Positions 31,240 through 40,882 are shown, counted from the stretch's first letter. The stretch: 64,000 nt of DNA from Lachnospiraceae bacterium (GCA_017395635.1 JAFQOE010000057.1:17096-81095); one strand, 5' to 3'. Notes: generated by a model not told the origin, from the sequence alone. Numbers and translations: made by a program.

Positions 31240-33011
31240 TATTTTGCCACCTCCTCAATTGCATCAAATGGACAAAGGTTCTTACATAAACCACATCCAT
31301 TACACATAGTAGCATCAATGCTAATGGTTCCATCTTCGTTCTTTGTAAGAGCAGGACAACCTGGCTTCAAGCACATGCCACATTTCTTACATTTCTCCGG
31401 AACAGGAACACATTTGTTAGGGAAGTGAACTTCCTTAAGCAATGCACAAGGAGACTTGGTAATGATAACGGAAAGTTCGTCTCTTGCAACTTCTTCTTTA
31501 ATAACCTTTTCAAGTTCTTTGATATCAAATGCATTTACTTCCTGTACATGCTGAATACCCATGGATTTACAAAGTCCCATGATATTAATAGCAGGAACAA
31601 CTTTACCCATCAATGTCTTACCGGTAGCAGCATTGTCCTGATGTCCGGTCATACCTGTGATAGAGTTATCGAGAATGATAACCGTTCCGGTAGCCTGATT
31701 GTAAACCATGTTCATCAAAGAGTTCACACCGGTATGCATAAATGTCGAATCGCCGATAACAGCAACCCAATCTTTCACATAGTCTTTACCTTTTGCCATT
31801 TCCATTCCGTGTAAAGAAGAAATGGAAGCACCCATGCAGATAGTAGTATCTACTACATTAAGAGGAGCAAGAGCACCTAATGTGTAACATCCGATATCTC
31901 CGGCAGCATGAATCTTTAACTTATTTAATACTGTGTACACGCTTCTGTGTGGACAACCAGGACAAAGGATTGGTGGTCTTGCAGGAGCTTCGGCAGGGGT
32001 ATTAATTTGTAAATCCTGCTTTAAGACAACCTTACGAATCATATTAGCACTGTATTCGCCTTGAACGGTAAATGCGTCCTTACCAATACACTTGATTCCC
32101 CAAGCACGAACCTGTTCTTCAATAACTGGCTCTAACTCTTCGAAGATGTATAAAGTATCAACCTTAGAAGCAAAATCTTCGATTAATTTCTTTGGAAGTG
32201 GATGTACCATACCAAGTTTCAATACAGAAGCATTTGGACAAGCTTCTTTTACATATGTATAAGGAATACCGCTGGTGATGAAACCGATCTTGGTGTCGTT
32301 CATTTCTACCTTGTTAAGTGGCATATCCTTTGCAAAACCTTCTTTTGAAACTACCAAAGTATTGGCATCTTCTGCCATACGGTTCATTCTATCCTCTACT
32401 ACAAGGTGACGTTTGATTGCCATACCTGGCATCATAACGTGTTTTGCAATGTTTTTCTCGTACACTTTATCTTCCGGTACAACACGGTCTTCTAAAACAA
32501 CAACACCCTGTGAGTGTGCGAGACGTGTAGTAGTACGAAGTACGATTGGTGTATCGTACTCCTCAGAAAGCTCGAATGCAAGCTTCATGTAATCTTTAGC
32601 TTCCTGTGAATCAGAAGGCTCTAATACAGGAACCTGAGCTGCACGGCAAATCTGACGTGTATCCTGTTCGTTTTGTGAACTGTACATACCCGGATCATCT
32701 GCAACTACGGTAACCAAACCACCAGTTGCTCCGATGTAGGCAACCGTATACATTGGGTCTGCTGCTACGTTGAATCCAACGTGCTTCATAGAAGCCATGG
32801 CACGCACACCACTGATAGAAGCACCGATAGCAACTTCCATGGCAACTTTTTCGTTTGGTGCCCATTCGCAGTAAATTTCAGGGTACTTTACTAAATTTTC
32901 GCTAATCTCGGTACTTGGTGTTCCCGGGTAGGCAGATGATACTTTTACGCCTGCTTCGTATGCACCACGGGCAATCGCCTCGTTACCGAGCATAATTTTC
33001 TTCTCTGACAT
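31239..33011 (-). CDS. iorA: Indolepyruvate ferredoxin oxidoreductase subunit alpha
   Basis: 590 residues from the ATG at 33011 (RBS CAAGGAGGAATCTC); a longer in-frame start at 33032 was rejected. The N-terminal pyrimidine-binding region has GNEAIARGAYEAGVKVSSAYPGTPSTEI. The thiamine-diphosphate region has CPGCPHRSVYTVLN, DIGCYTLG and VIGDSTFMHTGVNSLMN. The C-terminus (about 525-590) carries two [4Fe-4S] sites: CKKCGMCLKPGCP and CNGCGLCKNLCPF. Together with IorB this forms an anaerobic arylpyruvate oxidoreductase. The transcript has no other gene. Typical of amino-acid-using anaerobes. Confidence 0.95.
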   Translation of the reverse strand: MSEKKIMLGNEAIARGAYEAGVKVSSAYPGTPSTEISENLVKYPEIYCEWAPNEKVAMEVAIGASISGVRAMASMKHVGFNVAADPMYTVAYIGATGGLVTVVADDPGMYSSQNEQDTRQICRAAQVPVLEPSDSQEAKDYMKLAFELSEEYDTPIVLRTTTRLAHSQGVVVLEDRVVPEDKVYEKNIAKHVMMPGMAIKRHLVVEDRMNRMAEDANTLVVSKEGFAKDMPLNKVEMNDTKIGFITSGIPYTYVKEACPNASVLKLGMVHPLPKKLIEDFASKVDTLYIFEELEPVIEEQVRAWGIKCIGKDAFTVQGEYSANMIRKVVLKQDLQINTPAEAPARPPILCPGCPHRSVYTVLNKLKIHAAGDIGCYTLGALAPLNVVDTTICMGASISSLHGMEMAKGKDYVKDWVAVIGDSTFMHTGVNSLMNMVYNQATGTVIILDNSITGMTGHQDNAATGKTLMGKVVPAINIMGLCKSMGIQHVQEVNAFDIKELEKVIKEEVARDELSVIITKSPCALLKEVHFPNKCVPVPEKCKKCGMCLKPGCPALTKNEDGTISIDATMCNGCGLCKNLCPFDAIEEVAK

Positions 33012-33228
33012 GAGATTCCTCCTTGTAATCAAAATATTTGTCCACCTTCATAAGCCTCGCTTGCTCGTTGGACAACTGCTTAACGCACATTATATCACAT
33101 TATAACGGAATTGGGAGGATTTGTCATCAAGTAAAATGGCAGACGGATAACGGATGTCAAAAAGCAGAAATTTAATTGGATAAAATGCCGAAAATTGTAA
33201 GAATTTGGGTGGATTGAGAGGGTTCTGG

Positions 33229-33257
33229 TTGATTTACATTCATAATAGGAATATAAT
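33229..33257 (+). promoter_or_regulatory. SigA-type promoter for the EAL gene
   Basis: TTGATT (33229-33234), 17-base spacer, TATAAT (33252-33257), 52 bases before the ATG. Confidence 0.6.
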
Positions 33258-33309
33258 GAAAGGTACGTAGAATGAAAGTGGATAAGGGTACGAAAGAAGG
33301 GATTTACTT

Positions 33310-35232
33310 ATGGATTTTATTATTCATTATGATATAGCAGCACTTGTATTAACGTTAACGATTATCATGCATTATTTTCTGCAGGATCGAATTTATACAA
33401 GGTCATCGATGATGTTCAAGCTATTGCTTTGGATACATTTGATTGCGTGTGTTTTGGATTTGGGAACAGCACTTATGATTAATCATGCAGGAGTTGTTTC
33501 AAATGGCATACAGTATGTGCTTAATGGTCTTTATTGTATTACTGTGTATGGAACAGCACCTGTGTATCTTGGATATTTAATTGACGTAACGAAAGGCATC
33601 AATGATAGGTGGAAACTTGGAGATTTTGTGAAGGTTTGGGGTCTGTTTGTGGTGGAAGTTTTATTCATTGTAACAACACCATTTACACATTTGCTTTTCT
33701 ACTTTGACGAGAATCGTGATTATTTTCATGGACCGGGATTTGATTTGCTCCAGATAATCAGTATGGCATATTTTCTCATGGCGCTTGCTCATGCGATAAG
33801 AAATCGCGCGGCGTTGAAAAAGGTACAGTTGATTACGGTGCAGATATATACTGCTATGAGTATTGTGGCGGCATGTATAGAGATGTTGTCGAATGATGTG
33901 CTGGTTACACAATTTGTTACATCTTTAACGATTTTACTCATTTATTTCTCAATGGAGAATCCGGAAGATTATTCTGATAAGAGGCTTGGTATTTTCAATC
34001 GTGATGCCTTTTTATTAAGCTTGAACGGAATTATGAACAGGAAAAATGGATTTCGAATTATGGGTGTCACAATAAAAGGTTTGCAATATCTGAATGATAC
34101 CATTGGTGTAGATAATCATAATCTTTTGTTGAAAGAAATAGCGGAATATTTTTGTCATATCGGTGGAGTGAAGAATGTGTTCCGTATGTCTAATTCCAGA
34201 TTTGCAATTATCTATGACAATAAAGATTTTGCAGAAGAGTGTTTGGTTGACACAATACGGAACCGCTTTGATAAGCCATTTCATCTTCAAGGAATGGATA
34301 TATCGTTAGAAGCAGCGATGGCGGTGTTGTGTTATCCGGAAGACGTACAAACGATCGAGAATGTAGTTGATATGTTGGATTATGCTATGAATGAGGCTAC
34401 TTTCAGTGAAAATAATGAGATTGTAAGAGCTAACGAAGAGTTGCTTAAGAAGAAACGTAGAGAAGGTGAAGTTCTCCGAACGATGAAGAATTCTTTGCGT
34501 GAGGGCACTTTTGAGGTATTCTATCAACCGATTTATTCAGTGGAGAAAAAGCGGTATACAGCAGCAGAAGCACTTATTCGTATGCCGAAAACGGAGATTG
34601 GATTTATTGGTCCGGATGAATTTATTCCGATTGCAGAACGTAATGGAATGATTTTGGAAATAGGTGAGTTTGTGTTCCGTACGGTATGTCAATTTATGGT
34701 ACAAGAGCAGATTTGGGAAAAGGGTATAGAAAATATCCATGTTAACCTATCAGTGGTACAATGCATGCAAGAGCGATTGGCACAGAATTTCTTAGATATT
34801 ATGAATGGATATGAATTGCCATGTAATCGTATTCATCTGGAAGTGACAGAAACTGCGGCGGTGATTTCTAGTGAATGTTTAAGTAGCAATATGAATCAAC
34901 TTGTAGAGCAGGGGGTTCGTTTTGCGTTAGATGATTATGGTACGGGATTTTCCAATGCAACGAGTTTGATTCAGTATCCTTATAACACAATCAAGATTGA
35001 TAAAGGTGTGGTATGGGCTGCAATGGAGAATGAGAATGCAATGAAGGTGTTAACACATTCTGTGGCTATGATTAAGTCGTTGAAGATGGATATCGTGGCA
35101 GAAGGTGTGGAAACACAAGAGCAGGCAGAAGAGTTAAGTAACATGGGATGTGATTACTTCCAGGGTTATTACTATTCGAAGCCAGTGAATGCAGAGGAGT
35201 TCTTAGCTTTGTTGGAACAAAACTGTGCGTGA
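33310..35232 (+). CDS. Membrane EAL-domain c-di-GMP phosphodiesterase with degenerate GGDEF domain
   Basis: 640 residues. Six to seven transmembrane segments occupy about 1-215. A GGDEF-like domain (about 225-375) lacks the GGDEF motif: RMSNSRFAII stands where RLGGDEFAIL is expected, so no diguanylate cyclase activity is likely. The EAL domain (about 395-635) retains FYQPIYS, AAEALIRM (EAL), HVNLSV, EVTETA, LDDYGTGFSN, IKIDKGVV, AEGVETQEQ and YFQGYYYSKP, i.e. all residues for metal and c-di-GMP hydrolysis. It probably lowers c-di-GMP in response to a membrane signal. Its partner effector may be the PilZ-linked chemoreceptor at 49.2 kb. Preceded by AGGGATTTACTT. Confidence 0.92.
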   Translation: MDFIIHYDIAALVLTLTIIMHYFLQDRIYTRSSMMFKLLLWIHLIACVLDLGTALMINHAGVVSNGIQYVLNGLYCITVYGTAPVYLGYLIDVTKGINDRWKLGDFVKVWGLFVVEVLFIVTTPFTHLLFYFDENRDYFHGPGFDLLQIISMAYFLMALAHAIRNRAALKKVQLITVQIYTAMSIVAACIEMLSNDVLVTQFVTSLTILLIYFSMENPEDYSDKRLGIFNRDAFLLSLNGIMNRKNGFRIMGVTIKGLQYLNDTIGVDNHNLLLKEIAEYFCHIGGVKNVFRMSNSRFAIIYDNKDFAEECLVDTIRNRFDKPFHLQGMDISLEAAMAVLCYPEDVQTIENVVDMLDYAMNEATFSENNEIVRANEELLKKKRREGEVLRTMKNSLREGTFEVFYQPIYSVEKKRYTAAEALIRMPKTEIGFIGPDEFIPIAERNGMILEIGEFVFRTVCQFMVQEQIWEKGIENIHVNLSVVQCMQERLAQNFLDIMNGYELPCNRIHLEVTETAAVISSECLSSNMNQLVEQGVRFALDDYGTGFSNATSLIQYPYNTIKIDKGVVWAAMENENAMKVLTHSVAMIKSLKMDIVAEGVETQEQAEELSNMGCDYFQGYYYSKPVNAEEFLALLEQNCA

Positions 35233-35289
35233 TGAAATTAGAATATGTTGGGATGGTGAGAAACTTGATTTCGAACTATCTGGTTATGT

Positions 35290-35325
35290 AATCGAGTAGG
35301 CATTTGCCTGCTCGATTATTTTCTT
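35290..35325 (+). terminator. Terminator after the EAL gene
   Basis: AATCGAGTAGGC (35290-35301)/GCCTGCTCGATT (35306-35317), one mismatch, then ATTTTCTTT. The stem sequence ATCGAGTAGG is nearly the same as the hairpin at 30513-30538. Confidence 0.85.
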
Positions 35326-35534
35326 TGATATAGAAAAAACAATACACAAACAATACATCATTGATATATAAATGATATATTGCTAATTTATGATAATAAC
35401 GCAGTCAGCAAGGCTGACGTGTGACTCATAGTGAAAAGGATTAATTTTCGCAGGTTGGCCAATAAAATGAGTGTTGAAGAAAAGTAATGATTTCGTAATG
35501 TGAAGTCATAAAACAACAAAGTAGGAGGAGAAAT
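35326..35534. other. Intergenic region before the two-component system
   Basis: About 210 bases between the EAL terminator and the response-regulator gene. It holds a GTCAGC-AAG-GCTGAC hairpin (35404-35418) followed by GTGTGACTC, similar in layout to a GTGGCT-GAA-AGCCAC hairpin at about 63894-63908. A promoter for the two-component genes must be here but is not obvious. Confidence 0.4.
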
Positions 35535-36203
35535 ATGTATCAGGTACTGTTAGTGGAAGACGATGCACAAATTCGTGAAGTAATAACAGAATATTTTAAT
35601 GGAAAGGAAGAAATTCAGATTTCAATTGCAAGGGATGGTGAAGAAGGACTTGACTTTGTATATGAAACAGAGTATGACCTGATTTTGTTAGATATTATGA
35701 TGCCTGGTCTGGATGGATTTCAGTTGTGCAGAGAGATTCGAAAAAACAGCATTGTACCGATTATTTTCCTTACGGCAAGAGGTCGAGAGGAGGATGTGTT
35801 ATATGGTTACGATTTAGGTTGTGATGACTATATTGTGAAACCATTTTCTCTTGCAGAGCTTTATGCCAAGGTGAAGGCATTGTTAAACCGTTCAAAAGGA
35901 TTGGTGGGAACAAGGCTTTTGCAATGCGGAAAAATTTGTGTAAATCCTGCTACTTTGACAGTAACAGTAGAAGGAAATGAAGTCATATTGCCTCCAAAGG
36001 AATATAGCATTTTGAAGTACTTATTAGAACATAAGGGAGTATTGGTGGAAAGAGAAACCTTGTTAACCCGTATTTGGGGATATGATTATGAAGGAAATGA
36101 GAGAGTAGTGGATAATCGTATCAAGAATCTCCGCAAAGAGTTGGGTGATGCAGGAAAGCAGATTCGAACTATCATTACAAAAGGATATCGGATGGAGGAG
36201 TAG
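35535..36203 (+). CDS. OmpR/PhoB-family response regulator
   Basis: 222 residues. The receiver domain has VLLVEDDAQIREV (acidic pocket), YDLILLDIMMPGLDG (phospho-Asp, about residue 53) and DYIVKPFSLAELYAKV (Lys, about 103). The C-terminal winged helix (about 128-222) has PPKEYSILKYLLEHKG, IWGYDYEGNERVVDNRIKNLRKELG and IRTIITKGYRME, typical of OmpR-type DNA binding. RBS TAGGAGGAG. The histidine-kinase gene starts 18 bases downstream, so it is a co-transcribed cognate pair. Target genes and signal unknown. Confidence 0.95.
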   Translation: MYQVLLVEDDAQIREVITEYFNGKEEIQISIARDGEEGLDFVYETEYDLILLDIMMPGLDGFQLCREIRKNSIVPIIFLTARGREEDVLYGYDLGCDDYIVKPFSLAELYAKVKALLNRSKGLVGTRLLQCGKICVNPATLTVTVEGNEVILPPKEYSILKYLLEHKGVLVERETLLTRIWGYDYEGNERVVDNRIKNLRKELGDAGKQIRTIITKGYRMEE

Positions 36204-36221
36204 AGGAAAGGAAGGATTTGG

Positions 36222-37985
36222 ATGAAAAAGAAACGCGTGAATAAGATAGAAAAGCCTGTGTTTCATAGGATGTTTTTAAAAAAATTATTGGCATGGTTGA
36301 TGGTGGCAATTGTTATTGGGTTTGCCGGAAGTAATCTTGCAATTCAAGTGTTAGGGGAGTATATGGAGAATGAACAGATTTATTATTCTAGAGAGATGTA
36401 TCATCAAGTTGAATCAATTGCAAAAGAATATTATGAATATGAGAAGCAAGGAGAATGGAAAAAGAATGCTGGGGAAGGAGTAACGTCCTCTAAAAAGGAG
36501 CTCGCACTATCTGATGACGAGTTAAATGAAGCAGAGAAAGAGGAACAGTTTAAGCTTTGGATAGAATACGAAGCTTACGTAAATTCACTTCATGATACAG
36601 CTTATATGCTGTTAGATGCAGATACCTGGGAGGTGGTGGCACAATCGTCTTATAACAAGATCTATTGGTTGGCAAGAATAGATGCAGATGATAGTGAAAA
36701 GCGCATAGAAGGAAATTATACAATATATGCTTGTGAAGATGAAGAGGTTGTAGAAAAGCTTCGTGAGGAATATACAGAAGTAGATTATGGTAAGGAAAGC
36801 ATGTTGTATGTTTGGGTAGAAGATATGTATGTGGATGGATTCACATGTGTTCCGGGGAAAGTGAGATTAGTTGGATTAAATTCCACAGGAAGATTTGATT
36901 ACAATAATGTAGTGAAGGAGCTAGATTTTACACCAGATGACATCACCGGGTATACACATATTGTGACAGATGAAATGGTTGAGAAGGATGAATTGATTGG
37001 TCCATACTGGTATCACAATAATATGTCGAAGATGACTGAGTGGATGGAGAAAGAAGAGATAGCAGATCCTGTTTTTCGAGAAGAATTGGAAAGTGAGTCG
37101 GGATATGGTGTTCATTATACAGTAAAGGGCAATCAGAAACAAATTGATTATGTGAATTTGTCGGTAGGAGAAGGAGATGCCGAAAAAGTATTTTGGCTTG
37201 TCACATATAGTCAGAATAGCTTTTGGGAGATGTATCAAACGGAGGTAATTTTAATCTATGTCGGATTGGTATCCGTTGCTTTCGTTGTAGCATTGATTTC
37301 TAGTTATACGGCATATATCAAACAGAAATCTTCCTATGAAATGGATCAATATCGTCGCAATATGACGAATACGATGGCTCATGATTTGAAAAGTCCATTA
37401 ATGGTGATTTCCGGATTTGCAGAGAATTTATTAGAGCAGGATTTAGCAGAGAAACCGAAGCATTTTACTAGTTCCATTCTTGATAATGTGCAATATATGA
37501 ACCAGATTATTGATAAGGTATTAGAGCTTTCCAAGGTGGAAAGCGCAGAGTATAAGTTGCAAAAAGAAGATGTAGATTTGCGAAAGATTTCAGAAAAACT
37601 GGTAGAGAACTATACATCCCAGATGGATGAACGTGGTTTGGAGATTCGGTTATCTGGAGAATGCGTGGTTAGTGCAGATGAATTGTGCATGATGCAGGTA
37701 TTAGATAACCTTATTGGAAATGCAGTAAAGTATTCGATAGAAGGTTCCGTCATCGAAATTCAATTAAGTGATAACAAATATAAGATTGCAAATACATCGT
37801 CTGTAGATTTTGATGTGGAAGTGAAGGATTTGACCACACCATTTGTGAAGGGAGATAATAGCCGAAGTGGTAAGAAAGGTAGTGGGATTGGACTTGCTAT
37901 CGTGAAAAATCTTGTGGAACAACATGGATACCACTTGGAGATTGAGTGCAATGACAGGATATTTGTAGCTGAGATTGTATGGTAG
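36222..37985 (+). CDS. Sensor histidine kinase, cognate to the upstream regulator
   Basis: 587 residues. TM1 is at about 24-45. A large extracytoplasmic sensor region (about 46-340) rich in Glu and Tyr has no family that I recognise. TM2 lies at about 344-366 (VILIYVGLVSVAFVVALISSY). The kinase core shows the H-box NTMAHDLKSPLMVISGF (phospho-His near residue 387), N-box MMQVLDNLIGNAVKYS and G-boxes GKKGSGIGLAIVKNLVEQHG. It phosphorylates the response regulator encoded 18 bases upstream. The size of the sensor region suggests an envelope ligand. Confidence 0.93.
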   Translation: MKKKRVNKIEKPVFHRMFLKKLLAWLMVAIVIGFAGSNLAIQVLGEYMENEQIYYSREMYHQVESIAKEYYEYEKQGEWKKNAGEGVTSSKKELALSDDELNEAEKEEQFKLWIEYEAYVNSLHDTAYMLLDADTWEVVAQSSYNKIYWLARIDADDSEKRIEGNYTIYACEDEEVVEKLREEYTEVDYGKESMLYVWVEDMYVDGFTCVPGKVRLVGLNSTGRFDYNNVVKELDFTPDDITGYTHIVTDEMVEKDELIGPYWYHNNMSKMTEWMEKEEIADPVFREELESESGYGVHYTVKGNQKQIDYVNLSVGEGDAEKVFWLVTYSQNSFWEMYQTEVILIYVGLVSVAFVVALISSYTAYIKQKSSYEMDQYRRNMTNTMAHDLKSPLMVISGFAENLLEQDLAEKPKHFTSSILDNVQYMNQIIDKVLELSKVESAEYKLQKEDVDLRKISEKLVENYTSQMDERGLEIRLSGECVVSADELCMMQVLDNLIGNAVKYSIEGSVIEIQLSDNKYKIANTSSVDFDVEVKDLTTPFVKGDNSRSGKKGSGIGLAIVKNLVEQHGYHLEIECNDRIFVAEIVW

Positions 37986-38019
37986 ATTGTAGCACAAATA
38001 TGGAGTTGTGTTAATTAAG

Positions 38020-38050
38020 AGGGGCATATCAATTTGATATGCCCCTTGTA
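38020..38050. terminator. Terminator after the histidine kinase
   Basis: AGGGGCATATCA/TGATATGCCCCT stem (38020-38046) with a three-base loop. A short weak T-tail (TTG) follows on the plus side; it could also halt minus-strand thrS transcripts. Confidence 0.75.
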
Positions 38051-38084
38051 ATATTTAGTATATATTCGCTTACGTTACAGTGAC

Positions 38085-40058
38085 TTAGTTTTCCATCTGT
38101 GTTAAGGATTTTGTGCGAATCTCCTCACAAATCTTAGTGATAAATGTGCTAAGCTCCATAGAGCCAAGGTCACCATCTTCGCCACGCTTGCGGACAGAAA
38201 CTGTCTTTGTTTCCTCCTCGTTGGCACCAACAACTAACATGTAAGGAAGCTTCTCAAGTCTTGCTTCACGAATCTTGTAGCCGATCTTCTCAGCACGGTC
38301 ATCCATTGTAGCAAGAATTCCGTTTTTCTTAAGTTCTTTCAAAATTTCCTCGCCGTATGCATGGAATTTCTCAGAAATAGGAAGGATACGAACCTGCTCT
38401 GGTGCTAACCATGTAGGGAATGCACCTGCATACTTCTCAATCAACCAAGCGAGTGTTCTCTCGTAGCATCCCATCGATGTTCTGTGGATGATGTATGGAC
38501 GTTTCTTCTCGCCATTTTTATCTACATAGTACATATCAAAACGCTCTGATAAGAACATATCCAGCTGAATGGTAATCATGGTATCTTCCTTGCCGTATAC
38601 GTTCTTAGCCTGAATGTCAAGCTTAGGTCCGTAGAAAGCAGCCTCGCCATCTTCTTCTGTGTATTCGATGCCGATTTCATCTAAGATAACACGCATTGCA
38701 TCCTGTACACGATCCCAGTCCTCAGCAGTACCCATATATTTTTCTGTATTGTTAGGGTCCCATTTGGACATACGGTAAGTTACGTCTTCTTCCACACCAA
38801 GAGTTGTTAAGCAATATTTTGCAAGGCTTACGCAGCTCTTAAACTCATCAGCAATCTGTTCCGGAGTACAGATTAAATGTCCTTCTGAAATGGTAAACTG
38901 TCTTACACGTGTCAAACCATGCATTTCGCCGGAATCTTCGTTACGGAAGAGAGTAGATGTCTCACCCATACGATATGGGAGATCACGGTAGCTGTGTTGC
39001 TTTGCTTTATATACAAAATACTGGAATGGACATGTCATAGGACGAAGTGCCATGATGTCCTGACCGGATGCAGATACACCGTTTTCATCCTCGTCATCAT
39101 TTAATACGAACATACCCTCTTTGTAGTGAGCCCAATGATCGGATAACTTATAAAGGTCTGACTTTGCCATCAAAGGAGTTTTTGTTCTTACATATCCCCA
39201 CTCGTTATCTTCTAAGTCCTCAATCCATCTCTGCATGGTCTGGATAATCTTAGCACCCTTTGGCATCATAAGAGGAAGTCCCTGTCCGATAACATCTACT
39301 GTAGTAAATAATTCCAAATCACGACCTAACTTGTTGTGGTCACGCTTTTTAATGTTCTCTAAGAACTCCAAGCGAGCTTCCAAATCTTCTTTCTTTGTAA
39401 ATGCTGTACCGTAGATACGTGTAAGCATCTTGTTGTCAGAGTTACCTCTCCAGTAAGCACCGGATGAAGATGTAAGCTTAAAGAATTTAACAGGCTTTGT
39501 GCTCATCAGATGTGGTCCTGCACAAAGGTCGGTGAAGTCACCCTGCTCGTAGAAGCTTAATACTGCATCTTCCGGCAAATCGTTGATTAACTCAACCTTG
39601 TATGGCTCACCCTTTTCCTCCATCAGTTTGATTGCTTCTTCACGTGGAAGTGTAAAGCTCTTAATTGCAATGTTTTCTTTCACAATCTTTTTCATTTCTG
39701 CTTCGATTTTGTCAAGCTCTTCTCTGGAAAGAGACGGCATATCGAAGTCATAGTAGAAACCATCCTCGATAGCTGGCCCGATGGTACACTTTGCATCAGG
39801 GTAAAGTCTCTTTACTGCCTGCGCTAAAATGTGAGCAGCAGTGTGACGGAATGCCTTCTTACCTTCTTCTGCATCAAATGTCAAAATGTTCAAAGAACAA
39901 TCCTTATCAACGATTGTTCTAAGGTCAACTACATTTCCGTCAACCTCACCGGCACATGCAACTCTTGCAAGGCCTTCACTGATATCCTTCGCGATATCTA
40001 ATACGCTCATTGCTCCTTCGTATTCCTTTGAGGAGCCATCTTTTAAAGTAATAATCAT
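38085..40058 (-). CDS. thrS: Threonine--tRNA ligase
   Basis: 657 residues, full-length class II ThrRS, charging tRNA-Thr. Domains in order: TGS (about 1-62, MIITLKDGSSKEYEGAMSVLDIAKDIS), editing/SAD domain (HTAAHILAQAVKRLYPDAKCTIG, about 75-240), catalytic core with FRNEDSGEMHGLTRVRQFTISEGH (motif 2) and GAFPTWLAPEQVRILPIS, and anticodon-binding domain (about 555-650). It keeps LTRVRQF and the SMGCYERTLAWLIEKY motif 3. RBS AAGGAGAAATG. A T-box leader lies upstream, but a small membrane-protein gene (40115-40372) and a repeat stand between, an unusual arrangement. Confidence 0.97.
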   Translation of the reverse strand: MIITLKDGSSKEYEGAMSVLDIAKDISEGLARVACAGEVDGNVVDLRTIVDKDCSLNILTFDAEEGKKAFRHTAAHILAQAVKRLYPDAKCTIGPAIEDGFYYDFDMPSLSREELDKIEAEMKKIVKENIAIKSFTLPREEAIKLMEEKGEPYKVELINDLPEDAVLSFYEQGDFTDLCAGPHLMSTKPVKFFKLTSSSGAYWRGNSDNKMLTRIYGTAFTKKEDLEARLEFLENIKKRDHNKLGRDLELFTTVDVIGQGLPLMMPKGAKIIQTMQRWIEDLEDNEWGYVRTKTPLMAKSDLYKLSDHWAHYKEGMFVLNDDEDENGVSASGQDIMALRPMTCPFQYFVYKAKQHSYRDLPYRMGETSTLFRNEDSGEMHGLTRVRQFTISEGHLICTPEQIADEFKSCVSLAKYCLTTLGVEEDVTYRMSKWDPNNTEKYMGTAEDWDRVQDAMRVILDEIGIEYTEEDGEAAFYGPKLDIQAKNVYGKEDTMITIQLDMFLSERFDMYYVDKNGEKKRPYIIHRTSMGCYERTLAWLIEKYAGAFPTWLAPEQVRILPISEKFHAYGEEILKELKKNGILATMDDRAEKIGYKIREARLEKLPYMLVVGANEEETKTVSVRKRGEDGDLGSMELSTFITKICEEIRTKSLTQMEN

Positions 40059-40114
40059 ATCATTTCTCCTTATATTTTAGTTATGGGTTTAGGTAATTAT
40101 AGTAGGCGATTGTT

Positions 40115-40372
40115 TTAATCCCAGTCTTCGTCATCCCAATCGTCTGCACAGTCACACATTTCAACTACTACCTTCTTTTTAGGGGCAATGATAAGTCCGT
40201 AAATGAGACCGACAAGGGCAGCAATCAGAATCATAATTGCAATCGTTTTTCTTTTGATTGTAGTATCCTCGTCTAAGAAGTTACAAAGTGCTTCCTTTGC
40301 ATCGCAAAGACCATCCACTACGATGTCCTTTGTGTCAGATAAAGTATCGGTTATCGTTTCTAATACACTCAT
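40115..40372 (-). CDS. Small single-pass membrane protein inserted between T-box and thrS
   Basis: 85 residues, not recognised. It begins MSVLETITDTLSDTKDIVVDGL, has one transmembrane segment at about 44-66 (TIAIMILIAALVGLIYGLIIAP), then KKKVVVEMCDCADDWDDEDWD, an acidic tail with two Cys. The ATG at 40372 was chosen because GGAGG lies seven bases upstream; an in-frame upstream start (40393) gives no RBS. It lies 56 bases before thrS on the same strand, and a repeat of the 40.4/47.2-kb family lies immediately upstream, then the T-box. Confidence 0.72.
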   Translation of the reverse strand: MSVLETITDTLSDTKDIVVDGLCDAKEALCNFLDEDTTIKRKTIAIMILIAALVGLIYGLIIAPKKKVVVEMCDCADDWDDEDWD

Positions 40373-40397
40373 ATTGGTACCTCCTTCATACATTGAG

Positions 40398-40502
40398 AGA
40401 ACAAAGAGTTTGCTTGCAAACTCTACGCGCGCGAACGGTGTCCAAAGGACATATTTCTTTTTCGCGAGCTACGCATCTTCGCAGAGCATTTTTTGCTTTA
40501 TA
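40398..40502. repeat. ~95-bp repeat, copy A (opposite orientation to 47162-47257)
   Basis: AGAACAAAGAGTTTGCTTGCAAACTCT (plus sense) then GCGCG, GGTGTCCAAAGGACATATTTCTTTT, CGCGAGCT and GAGCATTTTTTG. The same blocks occur as the reverse complement at 47162-47257. It begins with a GAGTTTGC/GCAAACTC palindrome and carries GCGCG.../...CGCGAGC stems. No coding potential. Confidence 0.7.
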
Positions 40503-40533
40503 GAACAATTTCAAAGAAATTTTCGAATAAAGT

Positions 40534-40875
40534 AAAAAAATCCCTGACATATAATATGCCAGGGACAAATAATTGCGGTTCCACCCTAGTTCCTGTGATT
40601 ATTAAATGTAATCTTGACTACAAGCGATTATTCTATATTATAATCATGCTAGCTAAATCTAGAAGTTACACATCACAGACACTTCATTATGACGATATCG
40701 GAATCACCGGCCGGTATTAACGGCTGCTCGGAGGTGGTTTTCAATTAAGTACTAGGTAGGTCTGTTCCAGCTCTTGTTCGGAGATGTAAGATAGTGTCAT
40801 TCCAAACGTGCAAACCCTCTCTGGAGATAGTTTCCTAATCTACTGTCCTCGTCATTGCATTGTTGATTTAAATTA
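40534..40875 (-). promoter_or_regulatory. T-box leader (threonine), with terminator
   Basis: Read on the minus strand, AGGGTGGAACCGCAA (40587-40573) is the T-box sequence, followed by the terminator stem TCCCTGGCAT.../...ATGTCAGGGA (40565-40541) and TTTTTTT. Stem I has AGTA and AGAGAGGG on its left side; an ACC triplet in GAACAGACC on the right side fits a threonine specifier (inference). The T-box senses uncharged tRNA-Thr and controls readthrough into the downstream genes. The nearest gene is the 85-residue membrane protein, then thrS. Confidence 0.88.
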
Positions 40876-40882
40876 TAGATAG

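Noticed and set aside
40203..40535. 110-codon plus-strand frame opposite the small membrane gene
   Set aside because: Antisense to the 85-residue gene and repeat copy A; no RBS.
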